Source of the DNA: a virus
Virus record (IMG/VR): IMGVR_UViG_3300006790_000025
Span: 1 to 50,567 of that record
DNA length: 50,567 nt
Reading direction: 5' to 3' (one strand)
The notes under the pieces: model-generated
What the model saw: the letters and a program-made list of their open reading frames with translations, nothing else
Database searches by the model: none
Told to the model about the DNA's origin: nothing
Shown here: piece after piece, positions 5,630 through 13,982 of the stretch
Position numbering within the stretch: the first letter of the stretch is position 1
Layout of the letters: every line of letters begins with the position of its first letter
Position numbers and translations under genes: made by a program

Positions 5630-8600
5630 ATGGCTGTAGAACGAAATCCTTTTCAGGTTCTGCCCGGAGGTCTGGAGAATCAACCAGACGGTGCTGATCT
5701 TGAGCTAGAGATAGAATTAGAGGATGGTGATCTAGAAGGAGTAACACTCAGCGAAGACATGGCTGCTCTTACTCTTGTTGAACAAGATCACTATGCAAAC
5801 TTAGCTGACTATCTAGACAAGGAAGACCTCGATGAGATTGGCGGTATGGTTTCGGAGCAATTCGAAGCAGATCGTGATTCTCGTGGTGAATGGGAAAGCA
5901 CGTTTGAACGTGGTCTCGATCTTCTTGGTATCAAGCTTCAAGAGACAACTGAACCTTTTGAAGGAGCGTGTACTGCAGTTTCTCCGTTGATTATTGAATC
6001 AGCAATTAAGTTTCAAAGTAAAGCTTCTATTGAATTGTTTCCTCCCGGCGGTCCAGTTCGTACACAGATTGTAGGGTCTGCTACTCCTGATAAGGAAGCA
6101 CAGTCTACTCGTGTACAACAATTTATGAACTATCAGCTTACGGATCAAATCAGCGAGTACTTCGATGAATTTGAACGTATGCTCTTTCACCTTCCCTTAG
6201 TAGGCTCCGCATTTAAAAAGATTTACTATGATCCAAACTTAGAACGCCCATGTTCTGAGTTTGTACCTGTAGACCAGTTTTACGTGTCTTATCATGCACC
6301 TGATCTCAGAAGGGCAGATCGTTACACACATGTAATTTATAGATCACCCAACGAACTGCGAAAAGAGATTTCAGTTGGCATGTATCGAGACATTGATCTT
6401 CCTCAAGCATCTGTCCCTGATCCGTCAATGCTTGGTCAGAAGATCGACTCTCTGATGGGTCTGGCTCCTTCAGAAGATTATGATCAACAATATGTTCTTC
6501 TTGAGCAACATTGCTATCTAAATCTTCCAGAGCCGTTTAATGATCCTGATGAAGTTGCTTACCCTTATATTGTCACTGTAGAGGAAAGTAGCGGACAAGT
6601 TCTAGCTATACGCCGTAATTTTAATAAAGATGATATAAGACGTGAGCGTGAGACGTACTTTGCTCACTATAAATTTGTTCCGGGCTTTGGCTTTTATGGT
6701 CTTGGCTTGGTACATTTACTGGGCAATCTCACTATGTCAGCCACTGCTGCTCTTCGTAGCTTGGTTGATGCGGGTCAGTTTTCTAATCTTCCGGGCGGTT
6801 TCAAAGCTCGTGGTGTTCGTGTTGTAGGTGGAAATGATCCCATCTCTCCGGGCGAGTTTCGTGAAGTTGAATCAACTGGAATGGATTTGCAGAAGTCTAT
6901 TGTACCTTTACCGTACAAAGAACCTTCTCAAGTTCTATTTCAAATGCTTGGCTTTCTTACTGCTGCAGGTCAGAAGTTTGCTGATACTACGGATCAAATT
7001 GTTGCTGACGCTACAAACTATGGTCCTGTTGGTACAACAATGGCTCTGCTTGAAGCGGGTGCAAAGTTTTTCAGTGCGATACACAAAAGACTTCATCATA
7101 GTCAACGTGATGAGTTTCGTATTCTTTCTAGATTAAACTATGAGTTTCTTCCAGATGCTTATCCATATGAAATACCTAATATCGATTCCAGTATCTTTAA
7201 GTCTGATTTCGATGGTCGCGTTGATGTTATTCCTGTTTCAGACCCTAATATTCCTTCTGCTGCTCATCGCTTGGCAATGGCACAAATGGTTCTGCAATTG
7301 TCGAGCCAAGCTCCTCCGGGTATGTATGACATCAGGCAGGTTCACCTAAGTATTCTTTCTGCTTCTAATATTCAAAATCCAGAAAGATACATGCCACCTC
7401 CTCCGCAACCTAAATCAAATGATCCAATTACGGATATTCAGATTGCTTCACAAGGACAGCCAATTAAGGCATTTCCAGAGCAAGATCATAAAGCACATAT
7501 TGCAGTGAAGTCTGCTTTTATTGAAGACCCCACTCTTGGTCAAAATCCAATGATGCAGTCTGTTGTTCCTCTTCTTCAAGCAAACATTCGTGAGCATATG
7601 GTTATGCAGTATGCGGCTCAGATGGCTGGCTTGATGGACATGGGTTCAAAACAGCTTGAACAAACAGGCGCAGAGGTCACTCCAGAAATCATAGGTGAGC
7701 TTACGTCAGCCGCTGCTCAAGAGGTGCTACAAGCAAATCAAGGCGGTGCAGCAGGTGTTAAAAATCTTGAACAACAAAGCATGGAACTTGAGCGTATGTC
7801 TCTTGACATTAAACGCGAAGGTTTACAGATTGAAGCAACAAAAGATGCTGCAGAGCTTTCACTTAAAAACCGTGAGCTTGGTCTAAAAGAAAAAGAAATA
7901 TCTTTACGTGCTGTCTCAAAGATGAGCGACAAAGAAGATAAAGAAGTAGATCGTCGTGTTCGTGCGTTAAAAGATGCTGCAACAATAAATGAAAAACGTA
8001 ATAATAGTTTACGAGATCAAGAAACAAAGATGGCAATTGAAGCAATTCGTGCAATGTTAAAAGAGCGTGAATTGTTTATGAAAGAAAGACAAGAAAGCGT
8101 AAACTTAGCAAAAGGCGGTGTTGCTGACTTAGATAGCATGAAACAAAAGCTTATGAATGTTGCTGACTTAGATAGTATAAAAGAAAAAATTATGAATGCT
8201 GCTGATTTAGATAGTTTACAACAACTCATGAATAGCGTAGACTTAGCAATAGGCGGCACACCAAAACAACAACTTATGAATCTTGCTGATTTAGATAATT
8301 TAAATCTTCCAGATGAATATAATTATTCTTCAGGCCCAGCTACTTCTTATCCAACAGGAGACAAAGTAAGAGAAATTGCATCTAAGTTTGATATTCCTCT
8401 TACTAGTGTGCTACAAGAAGTTGACAATCAAAGAAAAGATGAAATTCTGGGTAAACAAGCTGAAGAAGTTATGAAAGAACTAAATGTTCCTGAAAGACTT
8501 CGACCAGAAGAAACTATAGAAGAAGATATTAAAATTGCTATTCGTCCAAGCGAGAAGCTAGAGAATACAGCTATTTCTTTGAGTGAAATGGAAACAAGTT

Positions 8601-9199
8601 CTCTTCCTTTAACTGAAGCTGATAAAATGTTAATGAGTCAAATGGAAGCAAGTTCTGCTCCTTCAACTCAAACTGATGATATGCTCAGTAGATTTATGAG
8701 AGGAGAACTGTCTAAGAAACCGGAAGAGCTATTTACATCAGCTAAAAAAGATGAAAGTAAAGACATGAAAAGTTCATTAGAATTAGTAAAAGAGTTTGAA
8801 GGTTTTGAACCAGAAGTTTATGAAGATGTTGTAGGAGTCAAAACTGTAGGATATGGAACGGCTGCTACATCTGGAAGAGATATTCCTGAAAGTGTTACTG
8901 AAGAAGAAGCTTCTGCAATGGCTCAAGAAGATTTGGATAAAATAGAACAACAACTTGACGATATAATTAAAGTTGATATTACTCCAAATATGAAAGAAGC
9001 TCTAAAGTCTCTAGCCTACAATGTAGGTATTGGTGCGATTAAAAAGAGCAAGGGCTTGAAGAAATTAAACGAAGGTGATATTGAAGGTGCGGCTGAAGAG
9101 TTCTTTGATGAAGACAAAGGATTTGTAAAGGCAGGTGGTGAAAAACTTGCTGGACTAGTTCGTCGCCGTGCTGCAGAACGAGACGTATTTTTAAGTTAG
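5630..9199 (+). CDS. Portal protein fused to a T4-type lysozyme (GH24) domain
   Basis: At 1189 aa this is far longer than a P22-type portal (about 725). Residues 1-620 look like a P22-like portal: it directly follows terminase, with GGMVSEQFEADRDSRGEWES and a YGPVGTTMALLEAGAKFFSA crown-type segment. Residues about 690-825 are long charged helices (coiled coil). Residues 831-897 are ADLDS-type repeats ending in LADLDNLNLPDEY, followed by a polar linker. Residues about 1046-1189 are a GH24 lysozyme with E1057 (KEFEGFEP), D1066 (VYEDVVG) and T1072 (KTVGYGT). Their spacing of 9 and 6 equals the E11/D20/T26 spacing in T4 lysozyme, so the domain looks active. The portal is the DNA-entry ring; the lysozyme could act on peptidoglycan at ejection or be released for lysis (inference). 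Confidence 0.88.
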   Translation: MAVERNPFQVLPGGLENQPDGADLELEIELEDGDLEGVTLSEDMAALTLVEQDHYANLADYLDKEDLDEIGGMVSEQFEADRDSRGEWESTFERGLDLLGIKLQETTEPFEGACTAVSPLIIESAIKFQSKASIELFPPGGPVRTQIVGSATPDKEAQSTRVQQFMNYQLTDQISEYFDEFERMLFHLPLVGSAFKKIYYDPNLERPCSEFVPVDQFYVSYHAPDLRRADRYTHVIYRSPNELRKEISVGMYRDIDLPQASVPDPSMLGQKIDSLMGLAPSEDYDQQYVLLEQHCYLNLPEPFNDPDEVAYPYIVTVEESSGQVLAIRRNFNKDDIRRERETYFAHYKFVPGFGFYGLGLVHLLGNLTMSATAALRSLVDAGQFSNLPGGFKARGVRVVGGNDPISPGEFREVESTGMDLQKSIVPLPYKEPSQVLFQMLGFLTAAGQKFADTTDQIVADATNYGPVGTTMALLEAGAKFFSAIHKRLHHSQRDEFRILSRLNYEFLPDAYPYEIPNIDSSIFKSDFDGRVDVIPVSDPNIPSAAHRLAMAQMVLQLSSQAPPGMYDIRQVHLSILSASNIQNPERYMPPPPQPKSNDPITDIQIASQGQPIKAFPEQDHKAHIAVKSAFIEDPTLGQNPMMQSVVPLLQANIREHMVMQYAAQMAGLMDMGSKQLEQTGAEVTPEIIGELTSAAAQEVLQANQGGAAGVKNLEQQSMELERMSLDIKREGLQIEATKDAAELSLKNRELGLKEKEISLRAVSKMSDKEDKEVDRRVRALKDAATINEKRNNSLRDQETKMAIEAIRAMLKERELFMKERQESVNLAKGGVADLDSMKQKLMNVADLDSIKEKIMNAADLDSLQQLMNSVDLAIGGTPKQQLMNLADLDNLNLPDEYNYSSGPATSYPTGDKVREIASKFDIPLTSVLQEVDNQRKDEILGKQAEEVMKELNVPERLRPEETIEEDIKIAIRPSEKLENTAISLSEMETSSLPLTEADKMLMSQMEASSAPSTQTDDMLSRFMRGELSKKPEELFTSAKKDESKDMKSSLELVKEFEGFEPEVYEDVVGVKTVGYGTAATSGRDIPESVTEEEASAMAQEDLDKIEQQLDDIIKVDITPNMKEALKSLAYNVGIGAIKKSKGLKKLNEGDIEGAAEEFFDEDKGFVKAGGEKLAGLVRRRAAERDVFLS
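8120..8320 (+). repeat. ADLDS peptide repeats in the portal linker
   Basis: Residues 831-897 of the portal contain VADLDSMKQKLMN, VADLDSIKEKIMN, AADLDSLQQLMN, a degenerate VDLAIGG unit and LADLDNLNLPDEY, spaced about 12-20 residues. The coding DNA repeats too (GCTGACTTAGATAG). This looks like recent internal duplication, with amphipathic helices likely. Confidence 0.8.
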
Positions 9200-9203
9200 A
9201 ACA

Positions 9204-9350
9204 ATGGCACTCAAAAGACATCAAAAATCTAATAAGATTGTATTTAAACAAGTCAGAAAAAAACGAAATACAAATTATAAAAAGATACCAAAGCGTTTAA
9301 AGAAGCAAAAACTTTTTACTAATGGGCCACAGGTTCGTACTAAAAAATAA
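9204..9350 (+). CDS. Very small, highly basic protein (48 aa)
   Basis: The ATG at 9204 follows the portal stop by four bases and the frame ends in TAA at 9348-9350, sharing its last A with the ATG of the next gene (TAATG). It starts MALKRHQKSNKIVFKQVRKK and is over one-third Lys/Arg. Tight packing between two co-directional genes supports expression. No family is recognised; nucleic-acid or capsid-interior binding is possible from the charge alone. Confidence 0.65.
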   Translation: MALKRHQKSNKIVFKQVRKKRNTNYKKIPKRLKKQKLFTNGPQVRTKK

Positions 9351-9559
9351 TGTTTGAAGAGTTTGAAGACGTTAAAAAAGCAATTGCTGAAGAACAGCAA
9401 AAGTTAAAAGACAGACTTGCTTACGGCACTTGTGAATCCTACGAAGATTATAGATTTGTAACTGGTATTCATGAGGGGTTGACACAGGCTATCAAATTGT
9501 TAGATAATTATGTTTCAGAAGTTCTCACTGAAATGAATACTGACAATGATGATTTTTAA
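9350..9559 (+). CDS. Helical protein of unknown function (69 aa)
   Basis: It starts in a TAATG overlap with the preceding small gene. It is an acidic, probably two-helix protein (FEDVKKAIAEEQQKLKDRL; GIHEGLTQAIKLLDNYVSEV). Short proteins of this pattern sit near portal and scaffold genes in other marine phages as far as I recall. No function known. Confidence 0.7.
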   Translation: MFEEFEDVKKAIAEEQQKLKDRLAYGTCESYEDYRFVTGIHEGLTQAIKLLDNYVSEVLTEMNTDNDDF

Positions 9560-9573
9560 AGTGGAGTTATACT

Positions 9574-9993
9574 TTGACCTTTCAACCTAAAATGGGCCGT
9601 GCAATTATGAATGATGAATGGATTACCGACTCAGAAGTATCTGATCCTGAAACACTTCCAGAGATTCCGGGTTATCATGTTTTAGTTCGTCCTTATGCAA
9701 TTCGAAATGAAACAAAGGGCGGCATTCTTCTTCCTGATAAATTTGCAGATGATATGAAGTATCTGACTACTGTTGGCAAAGTTGTCAAAATAGGCGATAC
9801 TGCTTATAGGGATGAAGAAAAGTTTCCTAACGGTGCATGGTGTTGTGAAGGAGACTTTGTATGCTATACTAAACACAGTGGACAAAAGTTTGTATACAAA
9901 GGTATTCGTTACATTCTTTTGTATGATGATCAAATTATGATGAAGATTGACAATCCAAGTGATGTTGATCCTATGCATGATCTGGTATCATAA
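9574..9993 (+). CDS. GroES-like co-chaperonin
   Basis: The TTG start at 9574 has GTGGAG at 9561-9566; ATG 9592 is the alternative. Residues about 25-130 match the Cpn10 fold: VLVRPYAIRNETKGGILLPD (first strand and roof/mobile-loop boundary), VGKVVKIGDTAYRD and a late GDFVCYTKHSGQKF. Family members form a heptameric lid on GroEL; phage versions such as T4 gp31 adapt host GroEL to fold the capsid protein. Its place between portal and scaffold/capsid genes fits that role. At 139 aa it is longer than host GroES (about 97), with extensions at both ends. Confidence 0.82.
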   Translation: MTFQPKMGRAIMNDEWITDSEVSDPETLPEIPGYHVLVRPYAIRNETKGGILLPDKFADDMKYLTTVGKVVKIGDTAYRDEEKFPNGAWCCEGDFVCYTKHSGQKFVYKGIRYILLYDDQIMMKIDNPSDVDPMHDLVS

Positions 9994-10038
9994 TTTTAAC
10001 TAGCGTTAACGTAGGCTTCGCTACTGCGGGAAAGTAAA

Positions 10039-11052
10039 ATGACTGAACAAAATAAAGATGATCAAGACTGGAATCAACTCGATCTTGATAGTTATAAAGA
10101 ACAAAATGATACTTCAAAAGTTGATTTTGAATTAGATGCTGATGTAGAGACAGATGAGCCTGAAAGTAAGATAGAGGCTACTGTTGAACAAGAAGCGTCA
10201 CAAGAAGAACCGAAAGAAGCTTCGCAAGAAAAAGAAGAAGATATTCCTGAATTAGAAGGAATTGAAACAGACGGAGCACAAAAACGTATTCGTCAATTAA
10301 TTAAGCAACGCAAAGATCGTGATGATGCGATCTCTGCAATGCAAAAAGAATTAGCCGAATTAAAAGCTTTTCAAAGCGAAGCTGAAGAAAAACAGTACAA
10401 CAGTCAAGAAAAACTGGTTACTGTTACTGAACAACAGCTTCAACAGCAATTAGATTCGGCTCGTGATAAATTTAAAAGAGCTTATAGTGAAGGCAATCAA
10501 GACACTCTCTTAGAAGCACAAGAACAAATTTCTGATGCTCAAAGCGAGTTGAAAATGCTAGATCAGCGTAAACAGTGGCTGACTGCACAAGAAGAAGAAC
10601 GTAAGCTACAACAAGAAGCTCAACAACAAAATGCTGGTTACGAGAACTATGATCCAAAAGCTCGTGACTGGGCAGCAAAGAATCCTTGGTTCGGACAGGA
10701 TGATACTGCAACAGCAGTCGCTCTTTCTATAGACCAACAGTTAAAACAAAATGGATATGATCCTTCTTCTGATGATTATTATCGAGAAGTGGATCGTCGT
10801 CTAAAAGAAGAATTACCTCATAAGTTTTCTACTCAGAATAATACTATTGAGGAAGAAGTTTCGTCAGCGGCCACTACGTCAAGGCCGAAGCAAGTGGTAG
10901 CAGGACAATCGCGCACACCTGCTCCTAAAAAAGTTAAACTTAGTCAAGAAGACGTGCGTTTAGCTAAGAAATGGAATATACCTCTTGAACGATATGCTGC
11001 CGAAAAAGCCAAAGCTGATAAAGCGGATGGTGAATATACTGCAGTACTTTAA
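10039..11052 (+). CDS. Putative scaffolding protein
   Basis: The protein is 337 aa, starting MTEQNKDDQDWNQLDLDSYK. The N-terminal third is very acidic and disordered, and residues about 85-210 form a long Gln/Glu-rich coiled coil (EKLVTVTEQQLQQQLDSARD). The C-terminus is basic (KKVKLSQEDVRLAKKW), as in the capsid-binding helix of other scaffolds. It lies directly upstream of the head genes. Scaffolds diverge fast, so the call rests on composition, coiled coil and position. Confidence 0.7.
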   Translation: MTEQNKDDQDWNQLDLDSYKEQNDTSKVDFELDADVETDEPESKIEATVEQEASQEEPKEASQEKEEDIPELEGIETDGAQKRIRQLIKQRKDRDDAISAMQKELAELKAFQSEAEEKQYNSQEKLVTVTEQQLQQQLDSARDKFKRAYSEGNQDTLLEAQEQISDAQSELKMLDQRKQWLTAQEEERKLQQEAQQQNAGYENYDPKARDWAAKNPWFGQDDTATAVALSIDQQLKQNGYDPSSDDYYREVDRRLKEELPHKFSTQNNTIEEEVSSAATTSRPKQVVAGQSRTPAPKKVKLSQEDVRLAKKWNIPLERYAAEKAKADKADGEYTAVL

Positions 11053-11076
11053 TTAATAGCGCGGAGATTTAAGAAA

Positions 11077-11613
11077 ATGGCTCAAGATAAACTTGAAAAC
11101 GAAGTTAACGAAGAAAAGAAGACGTTAAAAAAAGGCAAACGTGTTAGCAAAGAACGTGTTGCAGTCTCTCGTGAGGCTCTGTCTATTTTTGAAAATGATG
11201 ATTGGCTGTCTATACCAGAAGCAGTCAAGAATGATTTTGAAGAACAAGGCTACGGCTTAATGTGGATTCGCATCATGCTCAACGGTCAGGATGACTTTCA
11301 AAATATTGGTCGCAAACAGCGTGAAGGCTGGGAATTTGTGACGGCAGAAGAATGTCCTGAAATGGCTAGTGGGTTTCGTGTTATGGAGTCAGGAAGTTTA
11401 GCTGGTTGTATAGTGCGTGGTGATGTTGCTCTTGCCAGACAACCTATTGAATATGGTGAAGCTCGTCGCACTGCAATAAACAAACGGACTCGTCAGTTAG
11501 AAGAAGCAGTGTCTTCTCGTCTGATGAATGATCGTCCTGATCGTCGTGCTCCCGTTACGGATTCAAGTAAATCTAGAGTGAACACAGGTCGGCAAGCTCG
11601 TTTTGACGGCTGA
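11077..11613 (+). CDS. Conserved head-region protein of unknown function (178 aa)
   Basis: GGAG precedes the ATG. The centre contains YGLMWIRIMLNGQDDFQNIG and WEFVTAEECPEM, a pattern seen beside capsid genes in several marine phages. It has a basic N-terminus and Arg-rich C-terminus (DRPDRRAPVTD). It lies between scaffold and decoration protein, so a head-assembly or minor head role is likely; the biochemical role is unknown. Confidence 0.7.
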   Translation: MAQDKLENEVNEEKKTLKKGKRVSKERVAVSREALSIFENDDWLSIPEAVKNDFEEQGYGLMWIRIMLNGQDDFQNIGRKQREGWEFVTAEECPEMASGFRVMESGSLAGCIVRGDVALARQPIEYGEARRTAINKRTRQLEEAVSSRLMNDRPDRRAPVTDSSKSRVNTGRQARFDG

Positions 11614-11638
11614 CCTTATTTTTAACTCTTAATATATG
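11610..11638 (+). promoter_or_regulatory. Weak promoter candidate ahead of the capsid genes
   Basis: CTGACC (11610-11615) and TATATG (11633-11638) are 17 bp apart in an AT-rich gap of 41 bp before the strong AGGAGG site of the decoration-protein gene. Each box matches 4/6. With the terminator at 13207-13242 it would bracket the two main capsid genes. Confidence 0.3.
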
Positions 11639-11654
11639 ATAGGAGGGAAGTGCT

Positions 11655-12239
11655 ATGGCTCTTTCTAAAGCTCTAAACGGGGCTGTTCCTGCTCGTATGC
11701 GCGGTAGCTCGCCTAATTCAGGTGGACAGAATCGTTATCGTATTGCTAATACGTTTGCGTCTGACATCTTTACGGGTGATATCGTTAAAGTAAGTGCAGG
11801 TTATATTCAGCCTATTGCTACGACCACTGATTTCGCACAAGGCGTTTTCATGGGTTGTGAATATGTCGATCCCGTTTCTAATCGTCCTGTGTATGGTAAG
11901 TATTGGCCGGGGGGAACCTCGTCTGTAGATGCAAAACCATATGCAAATGTTGTAGATGATCCTTCTGCTGTTTACGTAATGCAAGCAGATGCGACTGTCT
12001 CTATTGGAGATGTGGAAAGCGCGAACTTTGCGGTAACGCTTGGTTCGGGAAGTACGTTAACTGGTCGTTCGGGTTTCGGTATCAAAGTTGCTACTCGTGA
12101 TACTACTATTTCACAAATGGTTCGTGTTATAGGCTCGTATGACATTCCGGGTAATGAGTTGGGTGATGCTAATCCGAAAGTACTAGTTCGGATTGTACAG
12201 CACATTGATGCTCAAGTATCCGTCAATTCGGGGGCATAA
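11655..12239 (+). CDS. Capsid decoration/head-stabilising protein candidate
   Basis: The protein is 194 aa and starts after a near-perfect ribosome site (AGGAGG, 11641-11646), the strongest in the head region, as expected for an abundant virion protein. The sequence is beta-rich and small-residue-rich (GDIVKVSAGYIQPIATTTDF, GSGSTLTGRSGFGIKV). It ends four bases before the major capsid gene. Abundance signal, beta content and position suggest a surface decoration protein; no specific family is claimed. Confidence 0.65.
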   Translation: MALSKALNGAVPARMRGSSPNSGGQNRYRIANTFASDIFTGDIVKVSAGYIQPIATTTDFAQGVFMGCEYVDPVSNRPVYGKYWPGGTSSVDAKPYANVVDDPSAVYVMQADATVSIGDVESANFAVTLGSGSTLTGRSGFGIKVATRDTTISQMVRVIGSYDIPGNELGDANPKVLVRIVQHIDAQVSVNSGA

Positions 12240-12242
12240 ACA

Positions 12243-13178
12243 ATGGCTATTAATCGCTCTAATATTTCCAAGCAGTTGCTTCCCGGTCTTAATGCTATTT
12301 TCGGCATTGAGTACAACTCGATTGAAGACGAACACGTTTCGCTCTATGAAGTCGAAAACTCTGATCGTGCCTTTGAAGAAGAAGTACTAATGACTTCTTT
12401 CGGAGAAGCTCCGGTCAAGGCCGAAGGTGCTGCTGTGGAATACGACACGGCTCAAGAAAGCTGGACCTCACGGTATACGCATGAAACTGTTGCTCTTGCG
12501 TTTGCTGTTACCGAAGAAGCTATGGAAGACAATCTGTACGACACGTTTGCTAAAATTCGTGCTCGTGCGCTTGCTCGTGCAATGGCTTCTACCAAACAGG
12601 TTAAAGCGGCGAATACGTTTAACAACGGATTTTCTTCTTCCTATAATGGTGGTGACGGTGTTCCGTTGTTCTCGAACTCTCACCCGACAGTAGGTGGGTC
12701 TTCTCAGGACAACTTGCTAACGGGTGCTGACCTTTCGGAAGCTTCTCTTGAAACGGCAGTAATCGCGATTCAAAAAACAAAAGATGATCGTGATATTCTT
12801 ATCGGCGCTATGCCTCGCTCGGTGCATGTGCCGCCTGATCTTCAGTTCACGGCAGAGAAAGTTCTCTACTCTGATCTGAGCACTCGGACGGCTACGGCTG
12901 GTAGTGATGGTATTACTAACCGGAACGACATTAACCCTGTTAAGTCTATGGGTGTAATGCCTGATGGTTGTTATGTAAACCATCGGTTCACTGACACGAA
13001 TGCGTGGTTTGTGAAGACTGACGTTCCAAACGGTACGAAGATGTTCGTCCGTGCTCCGCTTGCTACGAAGATGGAACCTGATTTCGATACGGGCAATCTT
13101 CGCTTTAAGTCTCGTGAGCGGTACAGCTTCGGCTGGTCCGATTGGCGTAACTGGGTTGGTAATCAGGGTTCTTCCTAA
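12243..13178 (+). CDS. Major capsid protein (HK97-fold, Mu gpT-like candidate)
   Basis: The protein is 311 aa, the usual size for an HK97-fold shell protein without a long N-terminal delta domain. It starts MAINRSNISKQLLPGLNAIF. The segment TSRYTHETVALAFAVTEEAM with the following long helix AKIRARALARAMASTKQVKA resembles the spine region of Mu gpT-like capsid proteins. Codon use is visibly richer in G and C at third positions than in the neighbouring genes, typical of very highly expressed genes. It is followed by a strong terminator. Confidence 0.82.
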   Translation: MAINRSNISKQLLPGLNAIFGIEYNSIEDEHVSLYEVENSDRAFEEEVLMTSFGEAPVKAEGAAVEYDTAQESWTSRYTHETVALAFAVTEEAMEDNLYDTFAKIRARALARAMASTKQVKAANTFNNGFSSSYNGGDGVPLFSNSHPTVGGSSQDNLLTGADLSEASLETAVIAIQKTKDDRDILIGAMPRSVHVPPDLQFTAEKVLYSDLSTRTATAGSDGITNRNDINPVKSMGVMPDGCYVNHRFTDTNAWFVKTDVPNGTKMFVRAPLATKMEPDFDTGNLRFKSRERYSFGWSDWRNWVGNQGSS

Positions 13179-13206
13179 TACCAGCTAGACGTTGATACGT
13201 AAATTG

Positions 13207-13242
13207 GGGAGTGCTTGCCGCTTATGTGAGCACTCCCTTTTT
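13207..13242 (+). terminator. Strong intrinsic terminator after the capsid gene
   Basis: GGGAGTGCT (13207-13215) pairs perfectly with AGCACTCCC (13229-13237) around a 13-nt loop, followed by T5 (13238-13242). It lies directly downstream of the major capsid gene, where many phages step down transcription. Confidence 0.92.
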
Positions 13243-13264
13243 ACTATGAAAGAGGAAAATTTAA

Positions 13265-13537
13265 ATGTCTACTAATTTGACAGCTATCTACGTAGCCGCA
13301 ACAGCAACAGTTACAGATTATCCAACTCGTCTAAGAAGCATTGATTGGTCAAATGCAGCAAATCAATTTAAAACTCTAACTGTTAGAGATGCGTCTGCAG
13401 CAGGTACTGTAATTTATCAAGCTGCTCTTCCTGCTGGTGGTTCCTCTAATGTTTATTTAGATGATGGAATACGTGCTCCTAACAAAGTTCATGTCTCTGT
13501 TGCAACAAGTGTTTATGCTACAATAGTAGTAGGATAA
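13265..13537 (+). CDS. Small beta-rich protein, probably virion-associated (90 aa)
   Basis: GAGG precedes the ATG. It is rich in Ala/Thr/Ser/Val with alternating hydrophobics (AIYVAATATVTDYPTRLRSI), suggesting a small beta-sandwich. No known domain is recognised. First gene after the capsid terminator. Confidence 0.65.
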   Translation: MSTNLTAIYVAATATVTDYPTRLRSIDWSNAANQFKTLTVRDASAAGTVIYQAALPAGGSSNVYLDDGIRAPNKVHVSVATSVYATIVVG

Positions 13538-13541
13538 AGAA

Positions 13542-13880
13542 ATGCCTTTAGCAAAGGGTAAGTCTAAAAAAACAATTAGTAAAAATATTCGTAAACTTCG
13601 TAAAGAAGGTAAACCTCAGAAACAGGCTGTGGCTATTGCTATGCAAAAAGCAAAAAAATCTAAAAAGAAAACAACTGTTAAAAAAGCAACAGGTGGTCCT
13701 GCAAAATCTAAGTCTCGTGTAAATGAAGCAGGTAATTACACAAAACCTGCGATGCGTAAACGATTGTTTAATTCAATAAAGGCTGGAGGTAAGGGAGGCA
13801 AGCCCGGACAATGGTCAGCAAGAAAAGCACAAATGTTAGCCAAGCGTTATAAGGACGCTGGAGGAGGATATAAATCATGA
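13542..13880 (+). CDS. Basic protein with DUF6496- and DUF5872-like segments (112 aa)
   Basis: The N-terminal segment KGKSKKTISKNIRKLRKEGK with QKQAVAIAMQKAK resembles DUF6496. The C-terminal RVNEAGNYTKPAMRKRLFNS and GKPGQWSARKAQMLAKRYK resembles DUF5872 (names from memory). A Lys-rich linker with a TGGPAK motif joins them. Such proteins recur in marine phage structural regions; the role is unknown. The high positive charge suggests binding to DNA or to acidic virion surfaces. Confidence 0.75.
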   Translation: MPLAKGKSKKTISKNIRKLRKEGKPQKQAVAIAMQKAKKSKKKTTVKKATGGPAKSKSRVNEAGNYTKPAMRKRLFNSIKAGGKGGKPGQWSARKAQMLAKRYKDAGGGYKS

Positions 13881-13981
13881 GTTGTAATTGTAAGTTTTGT
13901 CCTGTTCATGTAGTTAAACACTATTTAAAAATAGTTTATGATCGTTGTAAAGCTATTGTAAACGCTGCTAGAGGAAAATAA
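13877..13981 (+). CDS. Tiny Cys-rich protein (34 aa)
   Basis: The ATG overlaps the previous stop (ATGA, 13877-13880) and the frame ends one base before the GTG of the next gene. The N-terminus is MSCNCKFCPVHVVKHYLK with a further Cys at residue 24. C3, C5, C8 and H11 form a compact possible metal knuckle. Stop-start coupling on both sides supports translation. No family is known to me. Confidence 0.6.
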   Translation: MSCNCKFCPVHVVKHYLKIVYDRCKAIVNAARGK

Positions 13982-13982
13982 A

